Assembly (NCBI GenBank): GCA_031399065.1
Contig: JANNOM010000096.1
Location: 30,313-94,312 of the forward strand
Direction: 5' to 3'
DNA from: JADCRZ01 sp031399065
Lineage (GTDB): Bacteria > Bacteroidota > Bacteroidia > Chitinophagales > Chitinophagaceae
Length of the DNA: 64,000 nt
Below are positions 7,782 through 17,849 of the stretch, piece by piece. Numbering within the stretch: position 1 is the stretch's first letter; every line of letters starts with the position of its first letter. The notes beneath the pieces were generated by a model, which made no database searches, was not told where the DNA came from, and saw only the letters and a program-made list of their open reading frames with translations. The position numbers were made by a program, and so were the translations under genes.

Positions 7782-9970
7782 GTTTCCTGGCTTTTTGCAG
7801 ACTGCTGCTGTCTTTGCAGGTAGTTCATCACTGCCCTTATTTCACCATAAGAATAGGATTCTCCCAATAATTCCTTTACCGGGCTGGCCGCCGCGCCACC
7901 TGTTTTACGGATTGCTTCTTCTATACAGGTATATCTTTCCGCAGGCACCAGGTCGTATATGTCCAGGTCGCCGGTATACACTCCAAAAGCCAGGTGGCCT
8001 TCAATGGTGCCGGTGGACAAATTCCGGATGCCCGCAATTTCCGTGATGGAATTTCCCTGCCGGAACATGTCGAGCGTGATGCGTTTTGTGTCATTGGGCT
8101 TTTCTTTCCCGGCCTTCGCTCTCCCGGCCGGGGCCTGTTTCAACCCTATGCGGGAAGAAAGATGATGCTGTATGCAGTAACGCTGCAGAAGGTTTAAAAA
8201 TGCCGCTCCGTACTTGGCCAGTTTCACATCGCCAAACCCGGAGATAAGTGAAATATCTTTTTCCGTAAGCGGCAGGTAATTGGAAAGCTCCATCAGGGTG
8301 GCATCCGAGAAGATAAGATATGCCGGTACGTTCTCCTGGGTAGACAGTTCGTACCTCAGTTCTTTCAGTTCCTTTAACAGGTAGGGATGCTCCGAAAGAA
8401 GAGTAGGTTCTTTTTTAGGTGGCTCCTGCCTTGCCGGGGCGGGCCGCAGCAATTGTACCTTTTCTTCCCCTTTGAGTACTTTGGCACTGGCATCGGTGAG
8501 CTGCAATACAGGATATTCGCCTGTTGTCTGTTTCAGGTAATTGAGCTGGATCATTTGCCGCACATATTGTTTCCATTGCTCCTTATTAATATTTCTTCCT
8601 ATGCCATAGGTCTTCAGCTCGCGGTGTTCTTCTTTTACCACATTGCTTCCTCTTAAAAAATCAATTACGTAGTTGGTGCCGTATCGTTGTTGAAGTCTGG
8701 CCACTGCGCTTAGTATTTTCTGGGCTTCTTCGGTTGCATCGGTTCGCTCTTCGTTGCTCAGGCACCGGTCGCAGTTACCGCATTCTGCCGGTGCTTCTTC
8801 GCCGAAATAATTCAGCAGGTATTTTCGGCGGCAAAGAACTGTTTCGCAAAGACCGGTCATTTGTTCCAGCTTCTTCAGCATTATTTTCGTCTGCTCCGGA
8901 TTGTTTTCTACGGTGGCAAAACTTTTCAGCTTGAATACGTCCCCTGCGCCATAAAAAAGGATGGCTTCGCCCGGCAGGCCGTCGCGGCCCGCGCGCCCTG
9001 TTTCCTGGTAATAACCTTCTATGTTTTTGGGCAGGTCGGTATGAATAACGAACCGTACATTACTTTTATTAATGCCCATGCCAAAGGCAATGGTAGCGAC
9101 CATGATCTTAATTTCATCCCGTAGAAATTTTTCCTGATGGTCGTCCTTTACCTGTTTATCAAGCCCAGCATGATATGCGGCCGCCTCAAAGCCGGCTTCT
9201 TTCAGCTCTCCTGCCAGCTTTTCGGTTGAGGCCCGCGACAGGCAGTAGATGATACCACTATCGTCCCGGTGACCGGCCAGGTATTCGATCAGTTGCTGAT
9301 AATAATTGTACTTGGGGCGGATACTATAAAACAGGTTAGGCCTGTTAAAAGAGTTTTCGAACAACTGGTAATCAGTAAGAGCAAGTTTCTGGATAATGTC
9401 TTTACACGTAATATCGTCTGCCGTTGCAGTAAGGGCAATTACCGGGATGGCGGGAAAATATTGTTTCAACTGGCCCAGTACCAGGTATTCCGGCCTGAAG
9501 TCGTGCCCCCATTGGCTGATGCAATGTGCTTCGTCGATAGCAAACATAGATACCTGGATATCTTTCAGAAAGTGCAAAAAGTGATTATCATTTCCCATCA
9601 GCCTTTCCGGGGCGATATACAGCAGCTTAAGCGAATTGCTGCTCACTGGCTTATGTTTGGCAGGCAGGTGTTGCAAAATGGCCTGCTGTTCCCCGGCAGA
9701 AATGGACGAATTAATAAAAGCCGCCCGGATACCATTCTGCCGAAGCGCGTCTACCTGGTCTTTCATCAGCGCAATAAGTGGTGATACCACGATAGCAACG
9801 CCATTGAAGATTAGAGCGGGAAGCTGGTAACAGATAGACTTGCCGCCACCGGTAGGCATCAGTACAACGGTATCCCTGCCATCAAGTATATTCTTAATAA
9901 CGGCTTCCTGGTTGTGCCGGAAGGAGTCGTAGCCAAAATAATGTTGAAGTGTGTCTTGTATGTTTTGCAT
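7778..9970 (-). CDS. recQ: ATP-dependent DNA helicase RecQ
   Basis: A 730-residue 3'-5' DNA helicase for recombination and fork repair. Superfamily 2 motifs are clear: FRHNQEAVIKNIL (motif 0), LMPTGGGKSICYQLP (Walker A), FAIDEAHCISQWGHDFRPEY (DEAH box plus aromatic-rich loop), VIALTATAD, and YYQETGRAGRDGLPGE (motif VI). The zinc-binding RQC domain follows (CRRKYLLNYFGEEAPAECG then NCDRC), with an HRDC domain around residues 520-600 and a C-terminal helix-turn-helix-like tail. The length agrees with Bacteroidota RecQ. The sequence before the ATG has TACCTTCG seven bases upstream, one base off TAnnTTTG. Confidence 0.97.
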   Translation of the reverse strand: MQNIQDTLQHYFGYDSFRHNQEAVIKNILDGRDTVVLMPTGGGKSICYQLPALIFNGVAIVVSPLIALMKDQVDALRQNGIRAAFINSSISAGEQQAILQHLPAKHKPVSSNSLKLLYIAPERLMGNDNHFLHFLKDIQVSMFAIDEAHCISQWGHDFRPEYLVLGQLKQYFPAIPVIALTATADDITCKDIIQKLALTDYQLFENSFNRPNLFYSIRPKYNYYQQLIEYLAGHRDDSGIIYCLSRASTEKLAGELKEAGFEAAAYHAGLDKQVKDDHQEKFLRDEIKIMVATIAFGMGINKSNVRFVIHTDLPKNIEGYYQETGRAGRDGLPGEAILFYGAGDVFKLKSFATVENNPEQTKIMLKKLEQMTGLCETVLCRRKYLLNYFGEEAPAECGNCDRCLSNEERTDATEEAQKILSAVARLQQRYGTNYVIDFLRGSNVVKEEHRELKTYGIGRNINKEQWKQYVRQMIQLNYLKQTTGEYPVLQLTDASAKVLKGEEKVQLLRPAPARQEPPKKEPTLLSEHPYLLKELKELRYELSTQENVPAYLIFSDATLMELSNYLPLTEKDISLISGFGDVKLAKYGAAFLNLLQRYCIQHHLSSRIGLKQAPAGRAKAGKEKPNDTKRITLDMFRQGNSITEIAGIRNLSTGTIEGHLAFGVYTGDLDIYDLVPAERYTCIEEAIRKTGGAAASPVKELLGESYSYGEIRAVMNYLQRQQQSAKSQET

Positions 9971-10021
9971 CTGGTACCGAAGGTAGGCACGATTGAGCCG
10001 CAGACAATGAGGAAAACACCC

Positions 10022-10050
10022 GTAAAAAGGTGTTAAATCACCCTTTTTAC
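10022..10050 (-). terminator. Likely intrinsic terminator after the tamB-tamA pair
   Basis: GTAAAAAGGTG pairs with CACCCTTTTTAC across a 6-base loop, with one bulged base. Read on the minus strand, a run of five T follows the stem's G/C core. It lies between the tamA-like stop at 10093 and recQ, so it would end the minus-strand tamB-tamA transcript. The A/T symmetry also allows plus-strand function. Confidence 0.5.
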
Positions 10051-10092
10051 ATTATAGTTTTTCTTCCCATCGTTCGGGTTAGCAATACTTCA

Positions 10093-12378
10093 TTAAAACG
10101 GATACCCGATGGCTATGTTAAGAATCAGATTGTCCCGCCTCCAGGGACCGCTTCCAAAATCTATCTCATCCAATACCCATCGATCGTTTTCCGGCAGCCA
10201 GGGTTTACGCAGCGGAAATGCGAGGTCAAAGCGCACTACCAGGATAGAAGCATCCACACGCAGACCTGCCCCGGCACCCACGCCCATTTCGCTAAGCGCT
10301 CTAGACAAGCTGAATTTTCCACCTCCTTTTCCTGTCTTAACATCATCGCGCGTAAGCCATATATTACCTGCATCCATAAAAACTGCCCCGTGCACTATAC
10401 TGAACAACTTTGTGCGGAGTTCGGTATTGAGCTCGATCTTGATATCGCCCGCCTGGTTGGCAAACAAAAAACTGCTGGTATCACGAAAAGTTCCGGGACC
10501 GAGCGTACGCGAGCGGAATGCGCGCACGCTGTTGCTTCCCCCGATAAAAAACTGCTTCACGAAAGGCAGGGTGGTAGAATTGCCATAGGGTATTCCATAA
10601 CCAATAAGCGCCCGTGATACCCATTGTGCAGTGCCCGGACTATTCAGTTTCCAGTAATGCCTGGCTTCTCCGGTTAGCCGGAGGTACTGCGCGAAAGGGG
10701 TTCCTAATACATTCTTGGTTCCGTTCTTTTCCTTTATAAACAGGCCAAATAAATTACCGGATACGTCCGCATTACCACTCAGGTAATTACTGTGTTTACG
10801 TCTTGCCGTTTGATTATTATAGGTAATCGTGTAATTGCTGCCCAGTATAAACTGTTTTTCCAGTGATTGTCTTAAGGTAGGGTCGCGATTGAGGATAGAA
10901 TCAAACAAAGGTGTTATACCAGACGGAAGCACAAGGGATACGGATACGGGACTCAGATTATGTTCGGTATATCGTTTGGGTTTCCAGATATAACCAAGGT
11001 CAAACTTGAACCCGTTGAGCCGGTACAGGTTTCTCCTGGTCAGCAGTTCATAATCGAGACTGAATCTTGTTTTGGGCGCAAAAGCACTGTTAAGATTATA
11101 CTCGAAGGGCGGAAAGAAGAAGCGGGGTATGGTAAGTGAAATACCGGTATTGACGCTATAGCCGGCCGTGGATGACAATTGCTGCTGCCCGCCGCCCACC
11201 TGGGTTTCAAAACCGCCCCCCAATTTTATATCCAGTTGATTGGCCGCTCTTAAAAAATTCCTGTTCCTGGCAATCACCTGTATTTCCGAACCCACGAAGT
11301 TGTTCGATTTGGAAGTGCCCGTTACCTGGAATTGCAGGGAGCGTTTAGGGTAGGGGGTTAGGAAGAAATTGGCATAAAGGGTGCCTGTATCGCTGCGGCT
11401 GGGCCGAAACTGTGCCCGCACATATTTAAATGTGCCGAGTCCTACAAGACGCTGCAGCGTAATATTATGCGTCCTTAGCCGGTAAAGACTATCGGGACGC
11501 AGGAAGATGGCATGGTCAAATACACTCGGCCGGAACAGGCTGTCCGGATCCACGATGTTAAGGTCTTTATATGGTAGTCCTACTAATTTCAGTTGCGAAC
11601 TATCTTCCAGGGAATAATTGGTAAAAATCATCACCTTTTTGATCCGGTACGTCTGGCGGGCACGGTTGGATGTACTTGGCTTCAATTTGATGAATACGTT
11701 CGCTTTTCCGTTTAGGGTGGTATCCACTTCGGCAATCAGGTCATCCACATCAAAATAATAATATCCCCGCTGCTTCAGCCGGTCAAAAATCCGGTCTCTT
11801 TCCAGTTTAATATTATCGAGGCTGAAATAATCGTCTTTTTTCAACAGGCTTCTTCCTGTAGTGCGAGCTATATCCTTTCCAATGGTTGTACTGCTGTCTA
11901 CTTCAAACTTTACGCTATTGATAAGGTATCTTACCCGGGGGGTTATTTTGTATACTATGGAGGCTTTTTTATCTCCTTTGTTAATAATATCCGGAGTAAC
12001 GATCGCCTGGAAAAGGCCGTTGTCTCCCAGGTAAGAAGATAACACTTCGGAGGTATAAGTCGGTTTTACCGTACTGAATAAAACCGGGGCTTCGCCTGTC
12101 TTACGCAAAAGCTTGCTTAGGCCTTTTTCCTTTTTAGGATTGGCCATATTATAAATCCACAATTTGAAAGGCATTCCTAATAATTTTTTATTAGGCTTGG
12201 GGCGGATACGATCGCTAAGGCCGCTACTCAGCTCCTTCGCATCTTTCTTTCTTTTTTCTTCCCATTTAATCTCGGCCCCGGTATACAGCCTGTCGCCGTC
12301 CGGGATATTTTTGGTTGTATTGCATCCAATCAGTCCGAGTAATAAAATAAATACGCTATAAACAACTTTTTTTGCCAT
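10093..12378 (-). CDS. TamA/BamA-like Omp85 outer-membrane protein
   Basis: A 761-residue Omp85 family protein. It has a lipoprotein-type signal (VFILLLGLIGCNTTK, Cys at about residue 19), POTRA-like repeats to about residue 330, and a C-terminal beta-barrel with FIGGSNSVRAFRSRTLGPG, the conserved Omp85 loop-6 (VRG/Y-F) region, then FMDAGNIW and a terminal NLILNIAIGYPF strand ending in an aromatic residue. It starts five bases after the stop of the giant TamB-like gene, so the two form an operon like the TamA-TamB envelope module. Calling it TamA rather than a second BamA rests on that neighbour; gene symbol left blank. Confidence 0.88.
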   Translation of the reverse strand: MAKKVVYSVFILLLGLIGCNTTKNIPDGDRLYTGAEIKWEEKRKKDAKELSSGLSDRIRPKPNKKLLGMPFKLWIYNMANPKKEKGLSKLLRKTGEAPVLFSTVKPTYTSEVLSSYLGDNGLFQAIVTPDIINKGDKKASIVYKITPRVRYLINSVKFEVDSSTTIGKDIARTTGRSLLKKDDYFSLDNIKLERDRIFDRLKQRGYYYFDVDDLIAEVDTTLNGKANVFIKLKPSTSNRARQTYRIKKVMIFTNYSLEDSSQLKLVGLPYKDLNIVDPDSLFRPSVFDHAIFLRPDSLYRLRTHNITLQRLVGLGTFKYVRAQFRPSRSDTGTLYANFFLTPYPKRSLQFQVTGTSKSNNFVGSEIQVIARNRNFLRAANQLDIKLGGGFETQVGGGQQQLSSTAGYSVNTGISLTIPRFFFPPFEYNLNSAFAPKTRFSLDYELLTRRNLYRLNGFKFDLGYIWKPKRYTEHNLSPVSVSLVLPSGITPLFDSILNRDPTLRQSLEKQFILGSNYTITYNNQTARRKHSNYLSGNADVSGNLFGLFIKEKNGTKNVLGTPFAQYLRLTGEARHYWKLNSPGTAQWVSRALIGYGIPYGNSTTLPFVKQFFIGGSNSVRAFRSRTLGPGTFRDTSSFLFANQAGDIKIELNTELRTKLFSIVHGAVFMDAGNIWLTRDDVKTGKGGGKFSLSRALSEMGVGAGAGLRVDASILVVRFDLAFPLRKPWLPENDRWVLDEIDFGSGPWRRDNLILNIAIGYPF

Positions 12379-12383
12379 GCTTA

Positions 12384-15300
12384 TTACTTTCCGTTCTTTC
12401 CCGTAGACGTATCCGTTGGTGCAGGTTTTATGGATGATTTTGTTGGTTTTTGTTTTTTGCGGTGAAATAATTCACGGAATTCATCGTAGTCGATTACATA
12501 GATAAAGGACGCTCCCGTTTCAATAATCTGTCCTTCCACGATGGCATCCGTTTCATTCTGCCGGTAACCCCTGATGCGGTACCTGCCATCGGCCGTTATC
12601 TTATAATCAACACTTACATCACCTATCAGTGTGCTTGCCTGCTGTGTTTGCTGCGGACCTTCGATGTTTACACTTGAACCCACGGAAACGGACACACGAT
12701 CCTTAAAGAGCGATTTGGAAACCCCCACGTTCAGGTTGGTACTGTTTTCCAGTTTACCGGTAGAATAATCGTCTTCCGACTGAAGATCGAAATTGACATC
12801 AAAGCCTTTAAACAGATCGCCTGCAAAATTATTAAGTTGCTGAGAGATTAGTTTGCTGGCACTCTTGCGGGCCGTTCCTTCCACACCGCTGCCGCCGCCA
12901 CCGCGATCATTTACCAGGGCTAATGGATTTTCTGGGATAAAGCTGTTAAGTACCAGCAAGCCCATTACCTGTTTATTAAGTTCCGATTCCACTTCATTGA
13001 TCTGCTTTATACGATTATATACCACTCCGTTCAGTGCATTTCTATCCCTTTCCGGCATATCCAGCCGGAAACTGATTTCCGGCTTCAGCAGGCTGTTCCT
13101 GATTTCCAGGTATACGTCGATCGGCAGTTTTTGCCGGAACTGGTTTCGTTTGGTATCGGTGGCTCCTGCCAACTGGTCTGCCACCAGGTCGGCAGCGGAT
13201 GCTTCCACGCGGTAGCGGGCGGTAATATTTACCAGCGCATTCATAGGGTCGCCCTGCATCGTAATAGTACTTCCTTTTTCTATATTGAATTTTCGTTTAA
13301 TCAGGTTGTTCAACGACATATTATAAGAACCTTCGTCTATCTCATAGCGGCCCGTCAGGCTCAGATCGGAAGAAGGTGTCATGCTTGCATCCAAGTTGGC
13401 CTTTCCTTTCACTTCCAGGTAATCGCCGTTTTGCTGGTCGATAATAACACGAAGCGTGGAGCTGGGCGTCACCTCTATCTGCGCTGTTAGAGCCATGCCT
13501 TTTGTCCCTTCTTTTCCCTGCAGGGAGTCACTCACGGCTTTTAGTCTTAACAGGGAGGAATCCAACTGGTTGTTCCTGTCTACAAACACCATCACCCCTT
13601 CACGTTCCGCGATACCCGGTTCGCTCTCCGGCACCACAAGGGTGAAGTTGGAAGAGTCTTTCAATATTAATTTAAGATCTACCCGGGGAACATCCATCGT
13701 GCCCCTTATTTTAGCGTCGGCATCGATAAACGCAGGTCCATATACCAGTTGATCCGGCGATTGTTTTGGACCCGCGGCCATAAACTTGTCTGCTTTTACG
13801 TCCAGTTGAAAGCGGTAGTCTTTGTAATCTTTGGTAAGTATGCGACCGTTTACCATCATCTTATTATTGAGACTGTCGGATATCGCGAACTGGTTGAAGT
13901 TTATACCGCGTTCATCAAAAACCATTTGTTCCTTATTCATTTTAATATAGGTACCTATTGCAGTAATATTAGCCGCCACGCTGTCGAAATTAAGCGCTCC
14001 TTGGATTCTCGGATTATCTGCTGTTCCTTTTATGGTAAACTGCCCGGTGGTGACTCCTTTCATCCTGTTGGCGCCGCCCATGGTAAGCGGCTCTATGCTT
14101 GCCATATTCAGCTTGTTAAGATTCACGCTGAAGTCGAGTTCCTTCGCGTACTTACCTTCTACGCTTACATCGTTGTCGTTTCCTGTAAGTTTTGCATTTA
14201 TATTATATTCTTCTGCCACCGGTGTATTGGCCGCTATGTTTAAAGTGCCCAGCGAGGTGTTCATCAGTTTTATGCTGTCTATGTTTAAACGGGCATCTAT
14301 AAGTGGAGACTTATCATAATCCGTAATCGTTGCCTTGCCGGTGGCAACGCCTTCCGCCAGCAATGAATCTTTTTCAAGGAAAGCGGTTAGAGTAGACAGG
14401 CGAAACTTATCCAGGTTTATTTCAAGGCTGGATGAAGCACTGCTTTTGGAAGATCCTGTTTTAACCGACAAGGATTGACCGGATGAAGATATGGCCAGGT
14501 CGGCTGATTTTAAAGTGCCGCCGGCCATCACTATCCTGTTGCTGTCAGAAACGGCCCAGGGGGTTTTGTTAAGAATGAGTTCCGGCTTGAGGGAGAAAGA
14601 TAGCGCGTCGGCCGGTAAAAAGTCTATGTAAGCTCCCAGTGCATATTTTCGGCGTTCTTCCCTGTCGAGCAGGTTGATGTCCGTATCAATCCTTCCTTTG
14701 CTGGCCAATACATCGATGGTAGTTTTCTCTAAAGGGAATTGAGGATGTATGAGCCGGGAGAGATAGATATTGGAGATGAGTTTAGATGAATCGCTGTTTA
14801 CACTGCCTTTCAGCGTATCAATTACAAAGTCATTGTATTTCGTTTTCTGAACACCGAAGTTGACGCTTAACAGGGAACTGTCTGTATTCAATCGTCCTGT
14901 AATAATGAGCGGTTGATCCATAACGAGACCACTTGCAAAGCTTTGCAACGAAGCCGGCATGGTAAGAGATGCATTCAGATCCATGATCTCCGATGTTTTT
15001 GCCACAAAGCGCTTGCTGCTATCTGCCGGACGCAGATGCTGCTGCACCATGGAAGAAAGGTCGGTAAAGGCCTTGGTATAATCATAGGCACCGTTGGCAG
15101 TAATAAAGCCAAAGGGCCCTGTAAGCGTTAGTTGCTGCTGGTTAACGGTATCTGATGCCAGCATTCTTACGGTGTCGAGTGCAATGATGGTACTGTCGTT
15201 TGCAAACTGTATCCCCGATAAAACGATGGAACCATCCAGGTGGCGCGGCTTAAAACTCTTTATGTCCAGTAACACATTTCCTTTGGCCGCCATTGGTGTA

Positions 15301-17456
15301 GCGGACAGCCGGGTGGCATACAGGTCTATTTTCTGCAGATCAATCGTTCCGGCCACGGCGCTTTTGAGGCTGTCCAACAGTCCTTCCAGTTGTACAGTGG
15401 CCAGCGCGTTGGTGTCTTTGGACTGAAGAAATAAATTGTATGCACCCTTGTTAAGGGATGCTATGGAACTGATGTCGTGAAAACGATATTTATTATAGTA
15501 TGCTTCTTTTATTACGAGGTTAATATCCGCGGTAAGTGTTTTATAATCATATCCTGTTCCTTTGGCCGAAAGCGTTGCATTTATTTTTCCCAGCGAAGTA
15601 TCCTGCAAAAGCCGCCCCAGATCCATCCTCAGTAGGGGTACCTTTACATTATAACGGCTGTTTTTTGCATCCATATAACGGCTGGCGTTGCCTGTGATAG
15701 TGATGTCGCCCAGGGCACTAGTAAGGCGCAGGTTCGTAAAAAGTTCGTTGATGCTATAGGTGGCCGCTCCCTGTAAATGAAGCCAGGAAGGTATAGATAT
15801 GCTGTCTGGAATGGTACCGGCGGGTACCCAGGATTTAATGGACGCTTCGCCGGAGCGGATGTCGATTTCCTGTAACGTGGCTATCAACCGGTTGGGGTCA
15901 GCAGCATTTTGAATGATCCCGGTAACAAACAAACGGGTGCCATCTCTGTCCGTTATCAGTATTTTATTTACATTCAGCCGGGCCATGCTGCCCGAGATAT
16001 TTCCTTCTGCCGTAATGAACTTACGCAGCAAAGGTTTAATGGAAGGGTTCTTTTTAAGATCGGGTAATAACTGGCCTATCTCATTCATGTCCACATAGGT
16101 ATTTTCCAGCACAGCTTTTATTTGCAGTTCTTTCATATTATCAGCCACCGTTTTGAAGGAGGGGGCTTCGGCTACCAATTCACTAGCAATGCGGCTTTTA
16201 TTGGTCCTTAGCAACAGGTTTCTGAGTGCGATTATTTTATCGGTATACAAAAGCGTTGCATGGCCTTCCCGGATCGCAAAGCCGCTTTTTTCCTGTAGTT
16301 TCAGTTCGTTGAGATTGACCATTATACTGTCTGTATAATACGCCAGGTCTTTCGCCTGTAACCGTATGTTATCAAGAACAAGGTGGTTAGGGTCCAGGCC
16401 GGAATTGGCCGGAGCAATATCCTCTTTGTTGTAGCGAAAGCCGAGGCTGTCGAAGTCTATGTTCTTTACGTTAAATATCCAGGCCGTTTTTACCGTACTA
16501 TCTGCCGCCACTACCGTAGTAAGCGTTTCTTTTCCTTTGCGGGTTGCAAAAGCTCCGCGGGTAGTATGCACCCTAATGTCTTCCGCTGCAATAGTAGATT
16601 TCGAAGGATCAAACAGTGCATTGGTAATACCAAGATCGCCCACCTGGAAATTGGTGTTCATACCACTCGCGTCGTCATCGAACCATACATTGCAATCTTT
16701 TAGAGCCAGCAGACTCGCTTTTATCATGAACGGAGAGGCTGCGGTATCGGCCTCCCGCACCTCTTCTTTTACTTCCCGCGCAATAGGTGTTTGCGCAATG
16801 TATTTCAACGCTATAATTCCTCTTAATCCATCCAGCTGTAATTTATCAATATCGTACAGAGACGTTTCCGGTTTTATTTCTTTCGGGTCAAGCGACAGGG
16901 ATTTCCAGCTAACGGTGGTTTCCATTCCTGCTGGTGCATCTATATAACGGAGGCGGCAATTGGTTATCGATACATTACCTACCGAAAAGATCATGGGTTC
17001 ACCTGCAGTAGCAGTGTCCGCTTTTGTTCCTGAAGCAAAAGCATCTATGATGAACTGGTAGTTATAGGTAGTATCACCGGGCAGGCGGTATACGTTTACT
17101 AAAACGTTATCCCAGTCGACCGCTTTTATTGTAAGCTTATTGCTTAACAAGTCCAGTAAATTGAAGGAAGCTTCAAGCGATCCGCTTGATAAGAGTGGTT
17201 TGTTGCGGGTGTCTCGGAGATAAAGTTTTTTTATAGAAAGGCTATTCCACCAAGTAAGCCGCATTTGCCCTATAATAACACTTGTGTGGAATTTATTCCT
17301 CAGGTAATCTTCAATCTTCGTTTTTGCGAAATTTTGCACAGGGCCTAACTGGAACAACAGCACAATGAAGATGGGCAGCGATATAATAACAGCGAATATC
17401 CAGAGGATTACTTTAAGCCATTTGCGCCGGTGCGGATGTGAAGAACCTTTATCCAT
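12384..17456 (-). CDS. TamB-like translocation/assembly module protein (DUF490/AsmA-like)
   Basis: A 1690-residue envelope-spanning protein. The N-terminus has one signal-anchor helix (VILWIFAVIISLPIFIVLLFQLGPVQNFA) followed by an AsmA-like YLRNKFHTSVIIGQM segment, then a very long repetitive beta-rich region expected to form the hydrophobic groove of bridge-like lipid transfer proteins, and a C-terminal TamB domain (LTGRYEIDEGSYNMSL, DPMNALVNITARYRVEASAADL). The tail is lysine/proline rich. TamB proteins help move phospholipids or assemble barrels across the periplasm. It is directly upstream of the TamA-like barrel. It is the largest gene in the window and longer than E. coli TamB (about 1260 residues). 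Confidence 0.92.
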   Translation of the reverse strand: MDKGSSHPHRRKWLKVILWIFAVIISLPIFIVLLFQLGPVQNFAKTKIEDYLRNKFHTSVIIGQMRLTWWNSLSIKKLYLRDTRNKPLLSSGSLEASFNLLDLLSNKLTIKAVDWDNVLVNVYRLPGDTTYNYQFIIDAFASGTKADTATAGEPMIFSVGNVSITNCRLRYIDAPAGMETTVSWKSLSLDPKEIKPETSLYDIDKLQLDGLRGIIALKYIAQTPIAREVKEEVREADTAASPFMIKASLLALKDCNVWFDDDASGMNTNFQVGDLGITNALFDPSKSTIAAEDIRVHTTRGAFATRKGKETLTTVVAADSTVKTAWIFNVKNIDFDSLGFRYNKEDIAPANSGLDPNHLVLDNIRLQAKDLAYYTDSIMVNLNELKLQEKSGFAIREGHATLLYTDKIIALRNLLLRTNKSRIASELVAEAPSFKTVADNMKELQIKAVLENTYVDMNEIGQLLPDLKKNPSIKPLLRKFITAEGNISGSMARLNVNKILITDRDGTRLFVTGIIQNAADPNRLIATLQEIDIRSGEASIKSWVPAGTIPDSISIPSWLHLQGAATYSINELFTNLRLTSALGDITITGNASRYMDAKNSRYNVKVPLLRMDLGRLLQDTSLGKINATLSAKGTGYDYKTLTADINLVIKEAYYNKYRFHDISSIASLNKGAYNLFLQSKDTNALATVQLEGLLDSLKSAVAGTIDLQKIDLYATRLSATPMAAKGNVLLDIKSFKPRHLDGSIVLSGIQFANDSTIIALDTVRMLASDTVNQQQLTLTGPFGFITANGAYDYTKAFTDLSSMVQQHLRPADSSKRFVAKTSEIMDLNASLTMPASLQSFASGLVMDQPLIITGRLNTDSSLLSVNFGVQKTKYNDFVIDTLKGSVNSDSSKLISNIYLSRLIHPQFPLEKTTIDVLASKGRIDTDINLLDREERRKYALGAYIDFLPADALSFSLKPELILNKTPWAVSDSNRIVMAGGTLKSADLAISSSGQSLSVKTGSSKSSASSSLEINLDKFRLSTLTAFLEKDSLLAEGVATGKATITDYDKSPLIDARLNIDSIKLMNTSLGTLNIAANTPVAEEYNINAKLTGNDNDVSVEGKYAKELDFSVNLNKLNMASIEPLTMGGANRMKGVTTGQFTIKGTADNPRIQGALNFDSVAANITAIGTYIKMNKEQMVFDERGINFNQFAISDSLNNKMMVNGRILTKDYKDYRFQLDVKADKFMAAGPKQSPDQLVYGPAFIDADAKIRGTMDVPRVDLKLILKDSSNFTLVVPESEPGIAEREGVMVFVDRNNQLDSSLLRLKAVSDSLQGKEGTKGMALTAQIEVTPSSTLRVIIDQQNGDYLEVKGKANLDASMTPSSDLSLTGRYEIDEGSYNMSLNNLIKRKFNIEKGSTITMQGDPMNALVNITARYRVEASAADLVADQLAGATDTKRNQFRQKLPIDVYLEIRNSLLKPEISFRLDMPERDRNALNGVVYNRIKQINEVESELNKQVMGLLVLNSFIPENPLALVNDRGGGGSGVEGTARKSASKLISQQLNNFAGDLFKGFDVNFDLQSEDDYSTGKLENSTNLNVGVSKSLFKDRVSVSVGSSVNIEGPQQTQQASTLIGDVSVDYKITADGRYRIRGYRQNETDAIVEGQIIETGASFIYVIDYDEFRELFHRKKQKPTKSSIKPAPTDTSTGKNGK

Positions 17457-17549
17457 CTGGTTTTTTTAGAAAATTACTAAATAAGCTGATCCATACCAAA
17501 TAGAGTGGATTCCGGTATTGTATGGGTTAAATCATGCCTAACGACTCAT

Positions 17550-17747
17550 TTACAGAGTACCTGCCTCTATCAATATGTCTATCTCCGGCAGTGATTCTGC
17601 CACTTCAATGACCGTATTCCTGTCCAGGTGAATTACCGTCACAATCTTTCCGTCATTTATTTTTTTGGGATAGTAATAGAGAATATGACTTGCGTTTACA
17701 TGCACCACGGTGTCTGCAATACTTAATTTTATAATTACTGGCTTCAT
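17550..17747 (-). CDS. Small FlbD-like protein
   Basis: A 65-residue protein with a pattern like FlbD/FlaF-associated small proteins: hydrophobic start VIIKLSIADTVVHVNASHI, a tyrosine run YYYPKK, then GKIVTVIHLDRNTVIEVAESLPEID. The strand-helix order and the VxEs-like end resemble FlbD, but no flagellar gene is in view and Bacteroidota lack flagella as a rule, so the function is unknown. It is a stand-alone gene between the TamB-like gene and a DUF4142 gene, both on the same strand. Moderate confidence that it is translated. Confidence 0.6.
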   Translation of the reverse strand: MKPVIIKLSIADTVVHVNASHILYYYPKKINDGKIVTVIHLDRNTVIEVAESLPEIDILIEAGTL

Positions 17748-17790
17748 TCTATCTATAGGTAAAATATTATGCCATTTATCTAAAAGTCAC

Positions 17791-17821
17791 AAAAAGGGCC
17801 GCATCGTTGCTGACGCGGCCC
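17791..17821 (-). terminator. Intrinsic terminator after the DUF4142 gene
   Basis: GGGCCGC (17796-17802) pairs with GCGGCCC (17815-17821) around a 12-base loop in which TC/GA can also pair. Read on the minus strand the stem is followed by TTTTTGTG. It lies 29 bases past the DUF4142 stop at 17850, the expected place for a Rho-independent terminator. Confidence 0.82.
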
Positions 17822-17849
17822 GCACGTGCTTTGTGCCCGGTAATTGATT

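Noticed and set aside
13456..13752. Long open frames opposite the TamB-like gene
   Set aside because: Shadow frames of a large gene with low-complexity composition; no family features or promoter.
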